This document shows positions 36,189-45,527 of a stretch of DNA of 64,000 nucleotides, piece after piece (position 1 is the first letter of the stretch; every line of letters begins with the position of its first letter). Under the pieces are notes generated by a model that saw nothing but the letters and a program-made list of their open reading frames with translations, searched no databases and was not told where the DNA came from. The stretch covers positions 62,001 to 126,000 of the forward strand of contig NZ_JAIFZM010000006.1 of NCBI RefSeq assembly GCF_022095695.1, given 5' to 3'. This DNA comes from Oceanobacillus jordanicus (GTDB lineage: Bacteria > Bacillota > Bacilli > Bacillales > Amphibacillaceae). A program made the translations under genes and the position numbers.

Positions 36189-37018
36189 TGCGCTATTTCA
36201 AGCTAGTTAATTTTGAACTTGGTCGGTTTTTCAAATTATATGGTGTAATAATTGGTATAACGATTTTATCCCAGCTAGTGGGACTGTGGGTGGTTTCTAA
36301 CAGTTATATGGAACGTGCGAATTATGCCATGTTCGAAGAGAACCTTTCACCAGCACAATTCGTAAGTGACAATGGTGAAATGAGTCTATTGGTATTAACA
36401 AGAACATTGTGGTTCCTTGGACCAATAGCGCTAGGAGCGATTGCATTACTCTTCAATATCTTTTTTGTCTGGTATCGAGACTGGTTTGGCAAAAACACTT
36501 TTATTTATCGCTTGCTGATGCTTCCAACCGCAAGAATTAATGTTTATTTGGCAAAGGCAACCTCCATCCTTTTAATGGTACTTGGGCTAGTGGCAATTCA
36601 GATCGTGTTGTTGCCGGTAGAGAGTGTGCTTTTAAAATGGCTGGTTACAAGGGATTTCCGACTTGATTTAGCGCCTGCAGAGGTAGTGTCTGGCTTTCGT
36701 GAGTTAATGATTATTTTGCCGGCTGGAATTATTGATTTTATTCTGGCTTATGGAGCAGGTATAATGGTGATTTTTATACTATTTACTGCCATACTATTTG
36801 AACGGAGCTATCGTATAAAAGGTATTGTTTTCGGTGCAATTTATGTTGCATTAGCAACTGGCATTTTCCTTTCTCCTATTATACTAGAAGGGATTATAGG
36901 TACAAATTATTTATATCCAATGGAATTACTTGTTCTTGAGATTATTCTTGGGTTAATTGTATCGGCAGCCTCGATCTGGGTAGCAAATTATTTATTGACT
37001 AAGCGTATTACGGTGTAG
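36185..37018 (+). CDS. ABC transporter permease of the YtrA-controlled operon
   Basis: 277 aa with about six hydrophobic segments and a long extracytoplasmic loop after TM1 (about 38-75). No sequence motif identifies the cargo. The start ATG overlaps the ATPase stop (ATGATG). Its position matches the membrane subunits YtrC/YtrD of B. subtilis, which take part in envelope-stress or acetoin-linked transport. Confidence 0.85.
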   Translation: MMRYFKLVNFELGRFFKLYGVIIGITILSQLVGLWVVSNSYMERANYAMFEENLSPAQFVSDNGEMSLLVLTRTLWFLGPIALGAIALLFNIFFVWYRDWFGKNTFIYRLLMLPTARINVYLAKATSILLMVLGLVAIQIVLLPVESVLLKWLVTRDFRLDLAPAEVVSGFRELMIILPAGIIDFILAYGAGIMVIFILFTAILFERSYRIKGIVFGAIYVALATGIFLSPIILEGIIGTNYLYPMELLVLEIILGLIVSAASIWVANYLLTKRITV

Positions 37019-37035
37019 GGAAGGATGGGAAGAAA

Positions 37036-38226
37036 ATGAAAAAGTATTGGAAACTGTTGTCGATTACCACCATTGCTGTTTTAGCTATTGGCACGTTTTA
37101 TATTCAAAAGGCAATCGCAAATGAAAACTCTCTGGAACTAGCCTTAGACACAGTCAGTGGTGAAGTGGCGGAATTAAAGGGAATGGAGATATCAGGAGGA
37201 TATTTCGACAACTATTGGAATAAAAGGTTTACCATTACAGCAGGGGAGCTAGAATTTGATAATAATGACTCCTTTATTGGGAGCCTTGAAAGGTTTTATC
37301 AACCGAAAATAAATCAATTAATAAATGATCATCGAAGTTTTATGCGAGGGAAAAACTCTGACTTAGCAGGGTTTTATGAGGATGAACAGTTACTTGCTTA
37401 TGCGAATGTTGATTCAAAATGGGATGGACAGAGCAGGTATAAAGACCACAATTTTGAAATAGATGTTTTGCAAAAGGGAGAAAATGAACGGATCACTTTT
37501 GAACAGAAAGTGCCAAATCAGCAAGATTATCGTTACATGTATGTAATGGATGTACAGGTCCAGGATGGACAGTTGAGCATTTTTACAAGAAATGAAGGAA
37601 ATACAGATGCTCCTACAGAATTTCGTGTGTATCGCTTTGATTTAGCGAGTGAGAAGTTAATTAGTGAGGATAGTTTAATGATTCTAGATGGAATGAACAG
37701 TAAAAAATGGCATGAAGGTAACTTAGTGACAACCAGTACAGAAACAGAGCCAACAGAGAATGTCGTTTTCGCTAAAACAGAAATGGAAGAAGTAGAAACA
37801 GAATATGAAGAATACATGGTGGAAGAGAAGGGGACAGAATATGTTGCCTATAACCTATCTACTATGGAAAAAACAGAACTGGATATTCCTGCAGATTTAA
37901 GTACTGATTCGTTTAATGAGCTTATACTCGGCTCGACGATATACTTTATCCAACGCACAGAGCAAGGGTTAACGGTCATAAGCTACAATCTAGAGAACGA
38001 GCAAGAGAATGAATTAAATGTAGATTTTCCTTCCACAGACCAAGGTAATATGATAGTGAATGGAAAGGGAGACCGTCTATATATTGTGGGTGGAGATAGT
38101 AAAGAACTGCCTATTACGATAGTGGACGTAAATACAGGGGAGACTCTATACCAGGGCATCTATAAGAAAAAAGGTGCAAATGGAGTGTATCAACTCTTTT
38201 CAATAGACAATATATATATTAAATAA
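37036..38226 (+). CDS. Membrane-anchored or secreted protein of the YtrA-type operon
   Basis: 396 aa with a single N-terminal hydrophobic segment (about 7-27) and a long extracytoplasmic part rich in Glu, Asp and Asn. The repeated short beta-strand pattern in the C-terminal half (for example DGMNSKKWHEGN, TELDIPADL, NEQENELNVDF) resembles a beta-propeller but no family is recognised. GGAAGGATGGG precedes ATG 37036, 17 bp behind the permease. Probably an accessory extracytoplasmic sensor or subunit. Confidence 0.75.
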   Translation: MKKYWKLLSITTIAVLAIGTFYIQKAIANENSLELALDTVSGEVAELKGMEISGGYFDNYWNKRFTITAGELEFDNNDSFIGSLERFYQPKINQLINDHRSFMRGKNSDLAGFYEDEQLLAYANVDSKWDGQSRYKDHNFEIDVLQKGENERITFEQKVPNQQDYRYMYVMDVQVQDGQLSIFTRNEGNTDAPTEFRVYRFDLASEKLISEDSLMILDGMNSKKWHEGNLVTTSTETEPTENVVFAKTEMEEVETEYEEYMVEEKGTEYVAYNLSTMEKTELDIPADLSTDSFNELILGSTIYFIQRTEQGLTVISYNLENEQENELNVDFPSTDQGNMIVNGKGDRLYIVGGDSKELPITIVDVNTGETLYQGIYKKKGANGVYQLFSIDNIYIK

Positions 38227-38233
38227 TGCAGTG

Positions 38234-38272
38234 TGGTTGGAAAGCGAGAATTCGCTATCCAACCATATTTTT
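38234..38272 (+). terminator. Terminator of the YtrA-type operon
   Basis: TGGTTGGA...AGCGA/TCGCT...TCCAACCA nested hairpin followed by TATTTTTAT. The complementary strand includes the thioredoxin stop codon. Confidence 0.75.
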
Positions 38273-38581
38273 ATATATTTTATTTAGTTTTTCTTCGAAT
38301 AAATCCATATGCACGATACGAGCCTCCCGTAAGTACTCTTTTCCTTGTACGAATAAGAGAATGACAGGGACAGCGAAGATAGTAAATCGCCCAGCGACAT
38401 CTGGAACTTCATTTGTTTCTATGTGGGCTGTCTTAATTCGAGGGTAGTCTGCTAGTAGACTTTCTACCTGTGGCAGCAAACCATGGCAAACACTACAGCC
38501 TTCCCTTGAAATGTAAAGTAGAGTAAGGTCATAAGCATCTATAAATTTATCAATTTCTTCAAGTGATCGTAAATCTTTCAT
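38255..38581 (-). CDS. Thioredoxin-family protein
   Basis: 108-aa thioredoxin-fold protein with redox motif CSVC in REGCSVCHGLLP (about residue 31-34) and the cis-Pro in FAVPVILLF. Similar to small YtpP-type thioredoxins of Bacillaceae. ATG 38581 is preferred: GAGGTGA lies 6 bases upstream, while an earlier GTG overlaps that site. No signal peptide, so cytosolic. Confidence 0.87.
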   Translation of the reverse strand: MKDLRSLEEIDKFIDAYDLTLLYISREGCSVCHGLLPQVESLLADYPRIKTAHIETNEVPDVAGRFTIFAVPVILLFVQGKEYLREARIVHMDLFEEKLNKIYKNMVG

Positions 38582-38684
38582 GGAAATCACCTCTTCCTTT
38601 GAATGTCTTAATACTATACCCTTTTGTCACGATGTTTACAGCTTTCTGATCTGAGGAATATATTTAAAAAAGGAAAATGAGGTG

Positions 38685-38891
38685 ATGGATTTGAAGAAAA
38701 AAGAAGAACGTTCACCTGAAAATGAAGTGAAGAACCGTAAATCGGAAAAGCGAACAGAGCTTGATTCATTTGAGGATCAGAAATTTGTTGATGATATACC
38801 AATGGATGATCTGAATGCAGAGATGGATGAGGAAAAGAAAAAAAAGAAAACGAAAAATACCTCTCAAAGTGAGAAAAAGAATATTAATTAG
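38685..38891 (+). CDS. Small highly charged hypothetical protein
   Basis: About 68 aa, almost only Lys, Glu, Asp, Asn and Ser, probably disordered. The middle FVDDIPMDDLNAEMD is the only structured-looking part. ATG 38685 or TTG 38691 could start it (GAGGTG at 38679-38684 favours the TTG). A strong terminator follows. Family not recognised. Confidence 0.6.
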   Translation: MDLKKKEERSPENEVKNRKSEKRTELDSFEDQKFVDDIPMDDLNAEMDEEKKKKKTKNTSQSEKKNIN

Positions 38892-38912
38892 TCTTCAAAG
38901 CATATAAATATA

Positions 38913-38952
38913 GAAGAGCCAAGCGGTCATTAAACCCGCTTGGCTCTTTTTC
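38913..38952 (+). terminator. Terminator between convergent genes
   Basis: AAGAGCCAAGCGG and CCGCTTGGCTCTTTTT arms. Confidence 0.85.
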
Positions 38953-38973
38953 AGTCTGTAAAGCATTTTAACA

Positions 38974-39549
38974 TTAATATTCCATGTGATGATGGTTATG
39001 AGGTCTTTCTTCTGCAAAAAATTCTTCATGAGGGATCGGGGTAATGGCATCTAAACAGGTGATACCGAGAAACTTTTTAAGATCTAGTGTCAGACAGAGC
39101 CCTGTAGCAAGAAAGTCTGTTACAGGTTCATCCTCTGGGAAATATGCACTTACCCTATGTTTATCTTTTGGATAGGGTTGAATCTCGCAGCCATTTGAGA
39201 TAGGAAGTAGTAATTCTACTTTTACACAGCAATTACTATCCATTGAAAAATGTTTTGCACGTAATACAGGAGTTTCGATGCAGCCGAAAAACGTATCGTT
39301 TCTATGATAAGGAGCCTGGAAAATTCCACTTCCTATAAAAGGACTGCCATCATCTTTTGTATATAAAATAAACGGGATAGTGGAGTATTGTGGATCCATA
39401 CCGTCTCCCTTCTTAAGTTGGCGAATAGAATAATTCCAACCTTCCTCCTGCACCTCCTTTTGAGCCTTTACGATGTTCTGTACAGTATCACAAACACAAC
39501 CTTTGGATTCCTTAAATTGAAACATATCGCTGTTTCTATAATAGCCCAT
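38974..39549 (-). CDS. cotZ: CotY/CotZ family spore coat protein
   Basis: 191-aa cysteine-containing protein of the CotY/CotZ family, which forms the crust or exosporium base of spores. Conserved features are the N-terminal GCVCDTVQNIVKAQKEV, the central FGCIETPVLRAKHFS, SNCCVKVELLLP and the C-terminal TGLCLTLDLKKFLGITCLDA. It ends in a His-rich tail (HNHHHMEY). Shows that the organism sporulates. Likely expressed in the mother cell late in sporulation. Confidence 0.9.
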   Translation of the reverse strand: MGYYRNSDMFQFKESKGCVCDTVQNIVKAQKEVQEEGWNYSIRQLKKGDGMDPQYSTIPFILYTKDDGSPFIGSGIFQAPYHRNDTFFGCIETPVLRAKHFSMDSNCCVKVELLLPISNGCEIQPYPKDKHRVSAYFPEDEPVTDFLATGLCLTLDLKKFLGITCLDAITPIPHEEFFAEERPHNHHHMEY

Positions 39550-39976
39550 ATTATCTCTCCTTCTGATAATGATGTCACTACTTAATGTATGTTTTCTGCA
39601 CGTTTTAGCCTGTTTACTCGTCCATTTTCTAGCTAATTGAGTATATAGTCTATAAGATTATTAATTTGTGTGGATAACCTGGTGGATTCGCAGAGCCACT
39701 TTCTGTCATTTGGCATAAACATAATATAAATCGATACAGGCCTGTAGAAGATTTGCCCATGATATTACCCCTAGATAGGATACGGGAAAGCTGGCTGATC
39801 ACCAGCTTTCTTTTCTTTTTTCTTATGCTTTTAATCTACTAAAAATACGCATATGTACGGGTACATCTATCTATTCAAAAATCGATGGCTGACATATATA
39901 TATAAGCGTAAGGAAGTTTTCCACAGAAATTAGTAGGCAGAAAGCTTCTATAAAATATACAAAGGGAGGATTATTA
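39550..39976. other. 427-bp intergenic region with an orphan terminator
   Basis: No convincing protein gene. The only clear feature is the hairpin GAAAGCTGG/CCAGCTTTC with a T-rich tail (39786-39820). No gene ends just upstream of it, so it may end a small RNA. Confidence 0.5.
39786..39820 (+). terminator. Orphan intrinsic terminator
   Basis: GAAAGCTGG (39786-39794) and CCAGCTTTC (39802-39810) with a 7-base loop, then TTTTCTTTTTTCTT. No plus-strand gene precedes it within 900 bp. Confidence 0.75.
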
Positions 39977-40774
39977 ATGTATAAAAGAAACAATTTTTAT
40001 AATGCATATAATGACAATCAAAATGATCATCACAGGCATGATGACCGAGACCTAGCACCAAGCAGCAGCTGTGACAGATGCCATAGCGATCATTGTAGCT
40101 GTCATGAAAAACCAAGATCCCAAGGTGCTTTAGTGGAGAAGGTTATCTGTTCAAAAGATGCGCATAAAACAGCGGAATTTGCTCTTCCAGCAGCTCTAGG
40201 ACCGTTTGGAGCAGGAGATGCATTATTGACGGGAATTCTTGGACTTTTAACTGGCCTCATCCCTGGATTGGTAAATATCAGGGTGACGCCAAACTATGCA
40301 GGAATTGAGCAGGAAATAACCGTTCTCAAAGACACTGTAGTTAATTTTGGGTTCGTACCAGCAACTATTGATGTTATTGTAGCAGGTGGAGTCGTGGAAC
40401 TTAGCATTCCGATCAGAGTCTTCTTCCAAGAGCATACGCACTGTCCTGGAGCACGACCTGGTGACGTTGTCTTTGAAACAGACCCTGTTGTCGAAGCACA
40501 GCTTATACAGCCGTTAATCGGTACTGATGATGGTGGAACCGTCATTAACTTACTTCTTTTCAAAGCAATCTTGCGCACACACATTACGGTTGTACGTCAA
40601 GGAATCGAAAGAGACGGTAAGTTCTGTGATTTGGATACTCACGACAAGCATCGAAACGGTCCTATTCCAATCAATACACCACAAAACCTTATCTCTAACT
40701 CATCTGCACTTACTGGGGGCGCACCGGTACCGGCACAAGCCAACCAAGTTAATAACAACAATACAACCTCATAA
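39977..40774 (+). CDS. Probable spore surface (exosporium/coat) protein
   Basis: 265 aa. The first 50 residues are rich in Asn, His, Asp and Cys (CDRCHSDHCSCHEK), followed by a hydrophobic Gly/Leu stretch (about 68-95) and a beta-rich core (about 95-215). The tail is Asn/Thr-rich. Composition and position, divergent from cotZ, suggest a spore surface protein, but no family is firmly recognised. GGGAGGA precedes ATG 39977. Confidence 0.7.
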   Translation: MYKRNNFYNAYNDNQNDHHRHDDRDLAPSSSCDRCHSDHCSCHEKPRSQGALVEKVICSKDAHKTAEFALPAALGPFGAGDALLTGILGLLTGLIPGLVNIRVTPNYAGIEQEITVLKDTVVNFGFVPATIDVIVAGGVVELSIPIRVFFQEHTHCPGARPGDVVFETDPVVEAQLIQPLIGTDDGGTVINLLLFKAILRTHITVVRQGIERDGKFCDLDTHDKHRNGPIPINTPQNLISNSSALTGGAPVPAQANQVNNNNTTS

Positions 40775-40788
40775 CAATTTTTGCATAC

Positions 40789-40825
40789 AGCTCCGGAGCA
40801 TGAAGCTTCGGAGTATTTGCATTTA
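40789..40825 (+). terminator. Probable terminator
   Basis: AGCTCCGGAGC-ATGAA-GCTTCGGAG hairpin with a short T tract, 15 bp after the stop. Confidence 0.5.
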
Positions 40826-40938
40826 AAAATAGAGCTGATGCTATAATGATGAATAGGAATCTGTCTGTAGTGAGCAGGGAATAACCAGATATCACGCTAT
40901 ATGGGTGCTAAATTGGATAAAAGAAAGGGAGGTAGGGA

Positions 40939-41799
40939 ATGGAAGCATTAAATCGCATGGCTGAAAGTTTAACGTACATAGAGGAGCGTTTAGGTACAGT
41001 GCTGAACGTGGAGGAAGCTGCTAAGATTGCCTGCATGTCCAAGTTTCATTATCAACGGATGTTTACGATGCTGACTGGATATACAGTAGGGGAGTATATT
41101 CGGAAAAGGCGTCTAACATTGGCGGCCCAGGAGTTACTTCATTCTAATACGAAAGTAATTGATATAGCAATGAAGTATGGGTATGAAACACCAGAATCCT
41201 TTTCCAAAGCATTTCGCAAGCTACATGGCCTCAGTCCCTCATCTGTGCGTAAGCATGATCAGCCATTAAAGGCCTTTCCGAAACTCTCTTTTCAAATTCA
41301 ATTAAAGGGTGATGAAGAAATGGATTACAAGATTGTAGAAAAAGGTGCTTTTTCTGTAATGGGAAAGAGTATCAAGACTTCACTGGTCGATGGCAAAAAT
41401 AAATTGGAAGTTCCGGCATTCTGGGAAGAGTCCAGAAATAATGGGTTGGACAACGAATTAGCAGTACACGCTGGAGAGATGGGGATTATGGGAATTTGTA
41501 TGGATTTTGATAAGGAGCAGGAGCAGGTGCGCTATTTTATTGGTGCAGAGAAATCAAACACGGAAGTACCGGATACATGGGAAGAAGGCGTAATTCCGGC
41601 AACAACGTGGGCAGTATTTCCTGTGAAAGGACCTATGCCAAAAGCGATACAGCTTGTGTGGGAACGGATCTTCTCAGAATGGTTTCCATCAACAGGATAC
41701 GAACATGCTGGTGGGCCAGAAATAGAGGCATACCAAAAGGGGGATCCTTACCATGAGGATTATTATAGCGAAATATGGGTCCCGATTGTAAAAAAATAA
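40939..41799 (+). CDS. AraC family regulator with GyrI-like effector domain
   Basis: 286 aa. The N-terminal AraC/XylS DNA-binding domain has two helix-turn-helix units (about 25-110; VEEAAKIACMSKFHYQRMF, IDIAMKYGYETPESFSKAFRKLHG). The C-terminal ~160 residues are a GyrI-like small-molecule-binding domain (YKIVEKGAFSVMGKS, WAVFPVKGPMP). Such regulators respond to drugs or other hydrophobic compounds. GGGAGGTAGGG precedes ATG 40939. No target gene lies next to it. Confidence 0.92.
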   Translation: MEALNRMAESLTYIEERLGTVLNVEEAAKIACMSKFHYQRMFTMLTGYTVGEYIRKRRLTLAAQELLHSNTKVIDIAMKYGYETPESFSKAFRKLHGLSPSSVRKHDQPLKAFPKLSFQIQLKGDEEMDYKIVEKGAFSVMGKSIKTSLVDGKNKLEVPAFWEESRNNGLDNELAVHAGEMGIMGICMDFDKEQEQVRYFIGAEKSNTEVPDTWEEGVIPATTWAVFPVKGPMPKAIQLVWERIFSEWFPSTGYEHAGGPEIEAYQKGDPYHEDYYSEIWVPIVKK

Positions 41800-41866
41800 T
41801 ATACCCACGTTCAATGTGTAAAAAGAGCAGTTACGGGGCAATGTAATAGTGAGAAGGAGGGCTTTT

Positions 41867-42061
41867 ATGCTTGGTTTTTTCACGGAACCTTATGTTCGAA
41901 TAACTCTTACTATCATTGTTCTCGTTGTCATCTTTATTATTCTTAGTCGTAACAAAAGGCAAAAGGCTACGGATTCGCTTTCTATTTTGCAGGAGCGGTA
42001 TGAAAAAGGAGAGCTGACCAAAGAGGAATATGAAGAAGCTCTCAAGAGACGTGGGAAATAA
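41867..42061 (+). CDS. Small membrane protein with C-terminal SHOCT domain
   Basis: 64 aa: one membrane segment (about 8-27) and a C-terminal SHOCT motif (LQERYEKGELTKEEYEEALK). ATG 41867 lies 6 bases after AAGGAGG. SHOCT domains are short helical modules thought to aid oligomerisation. Function unknown. Confidence 0.82.
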   Translation: MLGFFTEPYVRITLTIIVLVVIFIILSRNKRQKATDSLSILQERYEKGELTKEEYEEALKRRGK

Positions 42062-42062
42062 T

Positions 42063-42095
42063 GAAGGATGTGCATCGCAACATCCTTCTTTTACC
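42063..42095 (+). terminator. Terminator after SHOCT gene
   Basis: GAAGGATGT and ACATCCTTC arms followed by TTTTA. A second hairpin, AATATCTGT...ACAGATATT (42101-42135), lies just after trpA and may terminate the trp operon from the other side, although it lacks a U tract. Confidence 0.75.
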
Positions 42096-42140
42096 CCCCT
42101 AATATCTGTCCCTTATCAAAGAAGGAACAGATATTTAACC

Positions 42141-42932
42141 TTAGCCAATTATTGCTGGATGTGTGGTATCTTGAATCAGTTGTTGAATCTTTTCAGTATC
42201 TCCACGATGAAAAAACTCAACGATGGTACTACCGACAATAACGCCATCACAATAGCTACTTAAAGTCTGAGCCTGTTCTGGAGTGGATACACCAAAACCG
42301 GCCAGAACAGGAACGGAACTGTTTGATTTAAGCATTTCCAAGTAAGCTTTTACCTCATCGCCATATGCTTCACGTGCTCCTGTCGTACCTGTGACTGCTA
42401 CGGCATATAAGAAGCCCTCCGATCTCTCGGCAATTTCTATTAGTCTATCTTTTGTACTTGTTAAAGCTGCCAATCTAATAAAGGCTAGCGATTCGCTTTG
42501 CAGTTCATCTGCTATAAACTTCTCCTCCTCGATTGGTATGTCTGGTACGATAACACCATCAACCCCAGCGATGGCACAATCCTGTGCAAAGGAGGCTAAT
42601 CCGTAACGATAAACAGGATTTACATATGTCATCAAAATGATGGGAACCTTCCGTTCATCTTTAAATGCCTGTAATGCTTTTAAGACGCCAGAAAGAGTCG
42701 TGCCATTCTCCAAAGCCCGCTTTCCTGCTGCTTGAATGGTAGGGCCGTCAGCGACAGGGTCAGAAAACGGGATGCCTATTTCAATAGCTGCGACTCCGCA
42801 ATCTTGTAGAAAGAGAACACGTTCTTTTAACACTTCTAAGCCACCATCACCTGCCATAATATAAGGTACGAAAAGGTTATCCCCTTTAGATTGCTTTTGC
42901 TTAAAATAGTTTTCCATGTTGGCTTTTCCCAT
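42141..42932 (-). CDS. trpA: Tryptophan synthase alpha chain
   Basis: 263-aa TIM-barrel subunit that cleaves indole-3-glycerol phosphate to indole and G3P; indole is channelled to TrpB. The catalytic Glu is in AAIEIGIPFSDP and the Asp in the IAGVDGVIVPDIPIEE stretch. The gene begins directly after the trpB stop and is the last of the seven trp genes. Confidence 0.97.
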   Translation of the reverse strand: MGKANMENYFKQKQSKGDNLFVPYIMAGDGGLEVLKERVLFLQDCGVAAIEIGIPFSDPVADGPTIQAAGKRALENGTTLSGVLKALQAFKDERKVPIILMTYVNPVYRYGLASFAQDCAIAGVDGVIVPDIPIEEEKFIADELQSESLAFIRLAALTSTKDRLIEIAERSEGFLYAVAVTGTTGAREAYGDEVKAYLEMLKSNSSVPVLAGFGVSTPEQAQTLSSYCDGVIVGSTIVEFFHRGDTEKIQQLIQDTTHPAIIG

Positions 42933-44129
42933 TTACTTTCCCTCCAGTGTGTTTTTTACTTGCTCCACATCTTTATCACCGCGCCCGGAAAGACATATCA
43001 CAATTTTTTCCTTTGGATCCATTTTTGTTGCAAGCTTCAGGGCATAGGCAACGGCATGCGCGCTTTCAAGTGCTGGTATAATCCCTTCTGTTCTTGATAA
43101 AATCTGAAAAGCTTCTAGTGCCTCTTCATCTGTAATCGAGGTGTAGCTCACGCGCTTTAATGCGTGCAAATGACTATGCTCAGGGCCAACACCAGGATAA
43201 TCTAGACCGGCCGAGATAGAAAAGGCTTCTTCAATTTGTCCGTGGTCGTCTTGAAGTAGGTGTGTCATCGTGCCATGAAGAATGCCAATACTCCCACTTG
43301 ATAGGGTGGCAGCATGCTGCTTCGTCTCAATGCCAGCTCCGCCAGCCTCTACGCCGTAAAGCTTCACTTCATTATCCTCGATAAATGGGTAAAACATTCC
43401 CATCGCATTACTTCCACCACCTACACAGGCAATGACTGCATCAGGAAGGGATCCAGTTTGTTCCACTATTTGCTGTTTGGTTTCTTTTCCAATGACTGAT
43501 TGCAAATCGCGCACAATTTGTGGGAAAGGGTGTGGACCAACAACGGAACCGAGGATATAGTGTGTATCCTCTACATTATTTACCCAATAGCGTAAGGCTT
43601 CATTGACAGCATCCTTTAGGGTACCGCTTCCCTGTGATACACTGCGAACCTCTGCCCCGAGCAGCTCCATCCGAAACACGTTTAGTTTTTGCCTGCGTAT
43701 ATCTTCTTCTCCCATAAACACAATACAATCAAGATCCAATAAGGCACATACAGTAGCGGTGGCCACCCCGTGCTGACCAGCACCTGTTTCTGCGACAACC
43801 TTCTGTTTCCCCATCCGTTTTGTCAGCAGGGCCTGGCCAATTGTATTATTAATCTTATGGGCGCCAGTATGATTTAGATCCTCTCGCTTTAAATAAATCT
43901 GCGCACCAGACAACTTTTGCGTTAAGTGCTCGGCAAAGTACAGAGGTGTTTCTCTGCCAATATATTGTTTCAAGTAGTAGTCCAAGCTTTCTTGGAATGC
44001 AGGATCCAGTTTTGCTTTTTCGTAGACAGTTTCTAATTCAAGTAGCGCAGGCATTAACAATTCGGGTACAAACCTTCCTCCAAAATTACCATATCTTCCA
44101 TTTTTGTCAGGTGCCGTATAGGTTGTCAT
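42933..44129 (-). CDS. trpB: Tryptophan synthase beta chain
   Basis: 398-aa PLP enzyme that joins indole and serine. The PLP-lysine motif [11 protein letters not shown] (Lys in [11 protein letters not shown]), the catalytic Glu in [11 protein letters not shown] and the phosphate-binding GGGSNAMG loop are present. It overlaps trpF by four bases (ATGA). Confidence 0.97.
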   Translation of the reverse strand: MTTYTAPDKNGRYGNFGGRFVPELLMPALLELETVYEKAKLDPAFQESLDYYLKQYIGRETPLYFAEHLTQKLSGAQIYLKREDLNHTGAHKINNTIGQALLTKRMGKQKVVAETGAGQHGVATATVCALLDLDCIVFMGEEDIRRQKLNVFRMELLGAEVRSVSQGSGTLKDAVNEALRYWVNNVEDTHYILGSVVGPHPFPQIVRDLQSVIGKETKQQIVEQTGSLPDAVIACVGGGSNAMGMFYPFIEDNEVKLYGVEAGGAGIETKQHAATLSSGSIGILHGTMTHLLQDDHGQIEEAFSISAGLDYPGVGPEHSHLHALKRVSYTSITDEEALEAFQILSRTEGIIPALESAHAVAYALKLATKMDPKEKIVICLSGRGDKDVEQVKNTLEGK

Positions 44130-44740
44130 TTAATCGCTTCCTTCCGTTTAGCAATCATAATAAATTTCATTATCTTCTCACTATCCTTTTTTCCAAGTGT
44201 TTCAACACCACTCGAGACATCGACGCCGAGCGGATTTGCCTCTTGTATCGCCTGTGATACGTTTTCAGATGTCAATCCTCCAGCAAGTAGAAAGTTGTTG
44301 GGCTTAAATGCTAGATCTTTAATAAGGCTCCAGTCAAAAGATTTGCCATTACCTCCACGGTATCTTCCTACAGGACTGTCCAATAAGTAATAATCGCAAG
44401 GGTAGTCTTTCATCTCTTCCACGTTGCCATCTCCTACAGAAAAAGCTTTTATGATTGGGTAAGATAGTTCTCTAGCAAGAGAAGCTGGTTCATCTCCATG
44501 TAGTTGAATGTAATCAAGGTTTACTTCCTCAGCAATCTGCTCCATCTTCTCTTTTGTTTCATTTACAAATACGCCAACTTTCTTAATGGTAGGGGGGAGG
44601 TGAGTTCCAATCTCAGCAGCAACCTTTGGATTAACTCTTCGTTTACTGTCTGCGAAAACAAATCCGATAAAGTCTGCTCCCGCCTTTACCGCAGCCTCTG
44701 CAGCTTGATCTGTCTGGATTCCACAAATTTTAACGAGCAT
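44126..44740 (-). CDS. trpF: Phosphoribosylanthranilate isomerase
   Basis: 204-aa TIM-barrel enzyme for the Amadori step of tryptophan synthesis. KICGIQT at the N-terminus carries the catalytic Cys, and the general acid Asp lies in the C-terminal [21 protein letters not shown] is typical. It overlaps trpC by 11 bp. Confidence 0.96.
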   Translation of the reverse strand: MLVKICGIQTDQAAEAAVKAGADFIGFVFADSKRRVNPKVAAEIGTHLPPTIKKVGVFVNETKEKMEQIAEEVNLDYIQLHGDEPASLARELSYPIIKAFSVGDGNVEEMKDYPCDYYLLDSPVGRYRGGNGKSFDWSLIKDLAFKPNNFLLAGGLTSENVSQAIQEANPLGVDVSSGVETLGKKDSEKIMKFIMIAKRKEAIK

Positions 44741-45527
44741 TTTCTTTACTCCCTTCTATTATTTTCGGGACTCGTAATGCTTGAAAAGTTCCTTTTAGAT
44801 CTTTAGAGCGCATCAATGTCTCCCCAACCAGAATGGCCCTCGCGCCAGCCGTGGCAGCCAATTGGGCATCTGCGCTTGTTTTTATCCCACTTTCACTAAC
44901 CAAAATGGATGTTGGTCTAGCAAGTCTAGCTAATTTTTCCGTTGTATGGAGATCTACTTCAAAGGTTTTTAGATTTCGATTATTAATTCCGATTAAATCA
45001 GGATTAAGTTTGTTGGCTATCTCCATCTCTTTTTCATCATGTACCTCACAGAGCACCTCAAGATCAAGTTTTTTGGCATAGTCATAAAGCGCATTTAGCT
45101 GTTGTTCATGCAATGCTGCTACGATAAGCAGGATGATACTAGCTCCAGCTGCTTTTGCCTGGTCAATTTGTACAGGATGTATGATGAAATCCTTGCACAA
45201 TACTGGAAGATTCACAGCATTGCTTACCGCCTGAAGGTCCTCCATGGAACCATTGAAGAACGTCTTATCTGTCAGGACAGAGATAGCTGCTGCACCATAA
45301 GCTTCATATTGCTTCGCTTGAGTGACTGGATCTACTGTCAGGGAGATAGCTCCTTTTGAAGGAGAAGATCGCTTTATTTCCGCAATAACACCAAGCAGAT
45401 TAGAAGTAATAAGCGCTTCGCTTAAGGGTGTTACTTTCTTTCTAGAATGCTCTTGATCAAACGTTTGATTTAGCAATGAAATTACTTCTTTTTCCTTTTG
45501 CGCCACTATTTTTCTTAATATTGTCAT
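44730..45527 (-). CDS. trpC: Indole-3-glycerol phosphate synthase
   Basis: 265-aa TIM-barrel enzyme closing the indole ring. Key features: AEIKRSSPSKG (catalytic Lys), LCKDFIIHPVQI, GINNRNLKTFEVDL, and SESGIKTSADA with the phosphate site near the C-terminus. The reading frame overlaps trpD by four bases. Confidence 0.96.
   Translation of the reverse strand: MTILRKIVAQKEKEVISLLNQTFDQEHSRKKVTPLSEALITSNLLGVIAEIKRSSPSKGAISLTVDPVTQAKQYEAYGAAAISVLTDKTFFNGSMEDLQAVSNAVNLPVLCKDFIIHPVQIDQAKAAGASIILLIVAALHEQQLNALYDYAKKLDLEVLCEVHDEKEMEIANKLNPDLIGINNRNLKTFEVDLHTTEKLARLARPTSILVSESGIKTSADAQLAATAGARAILVGETLMRSKDLKGTFQALRVPKIIEGSKENAR

Noticed and set aside
41816-41860. Possible riboswitch before the SHOCT gene
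   Set aside because: Short and unstructured; only a ribosome site is evident.
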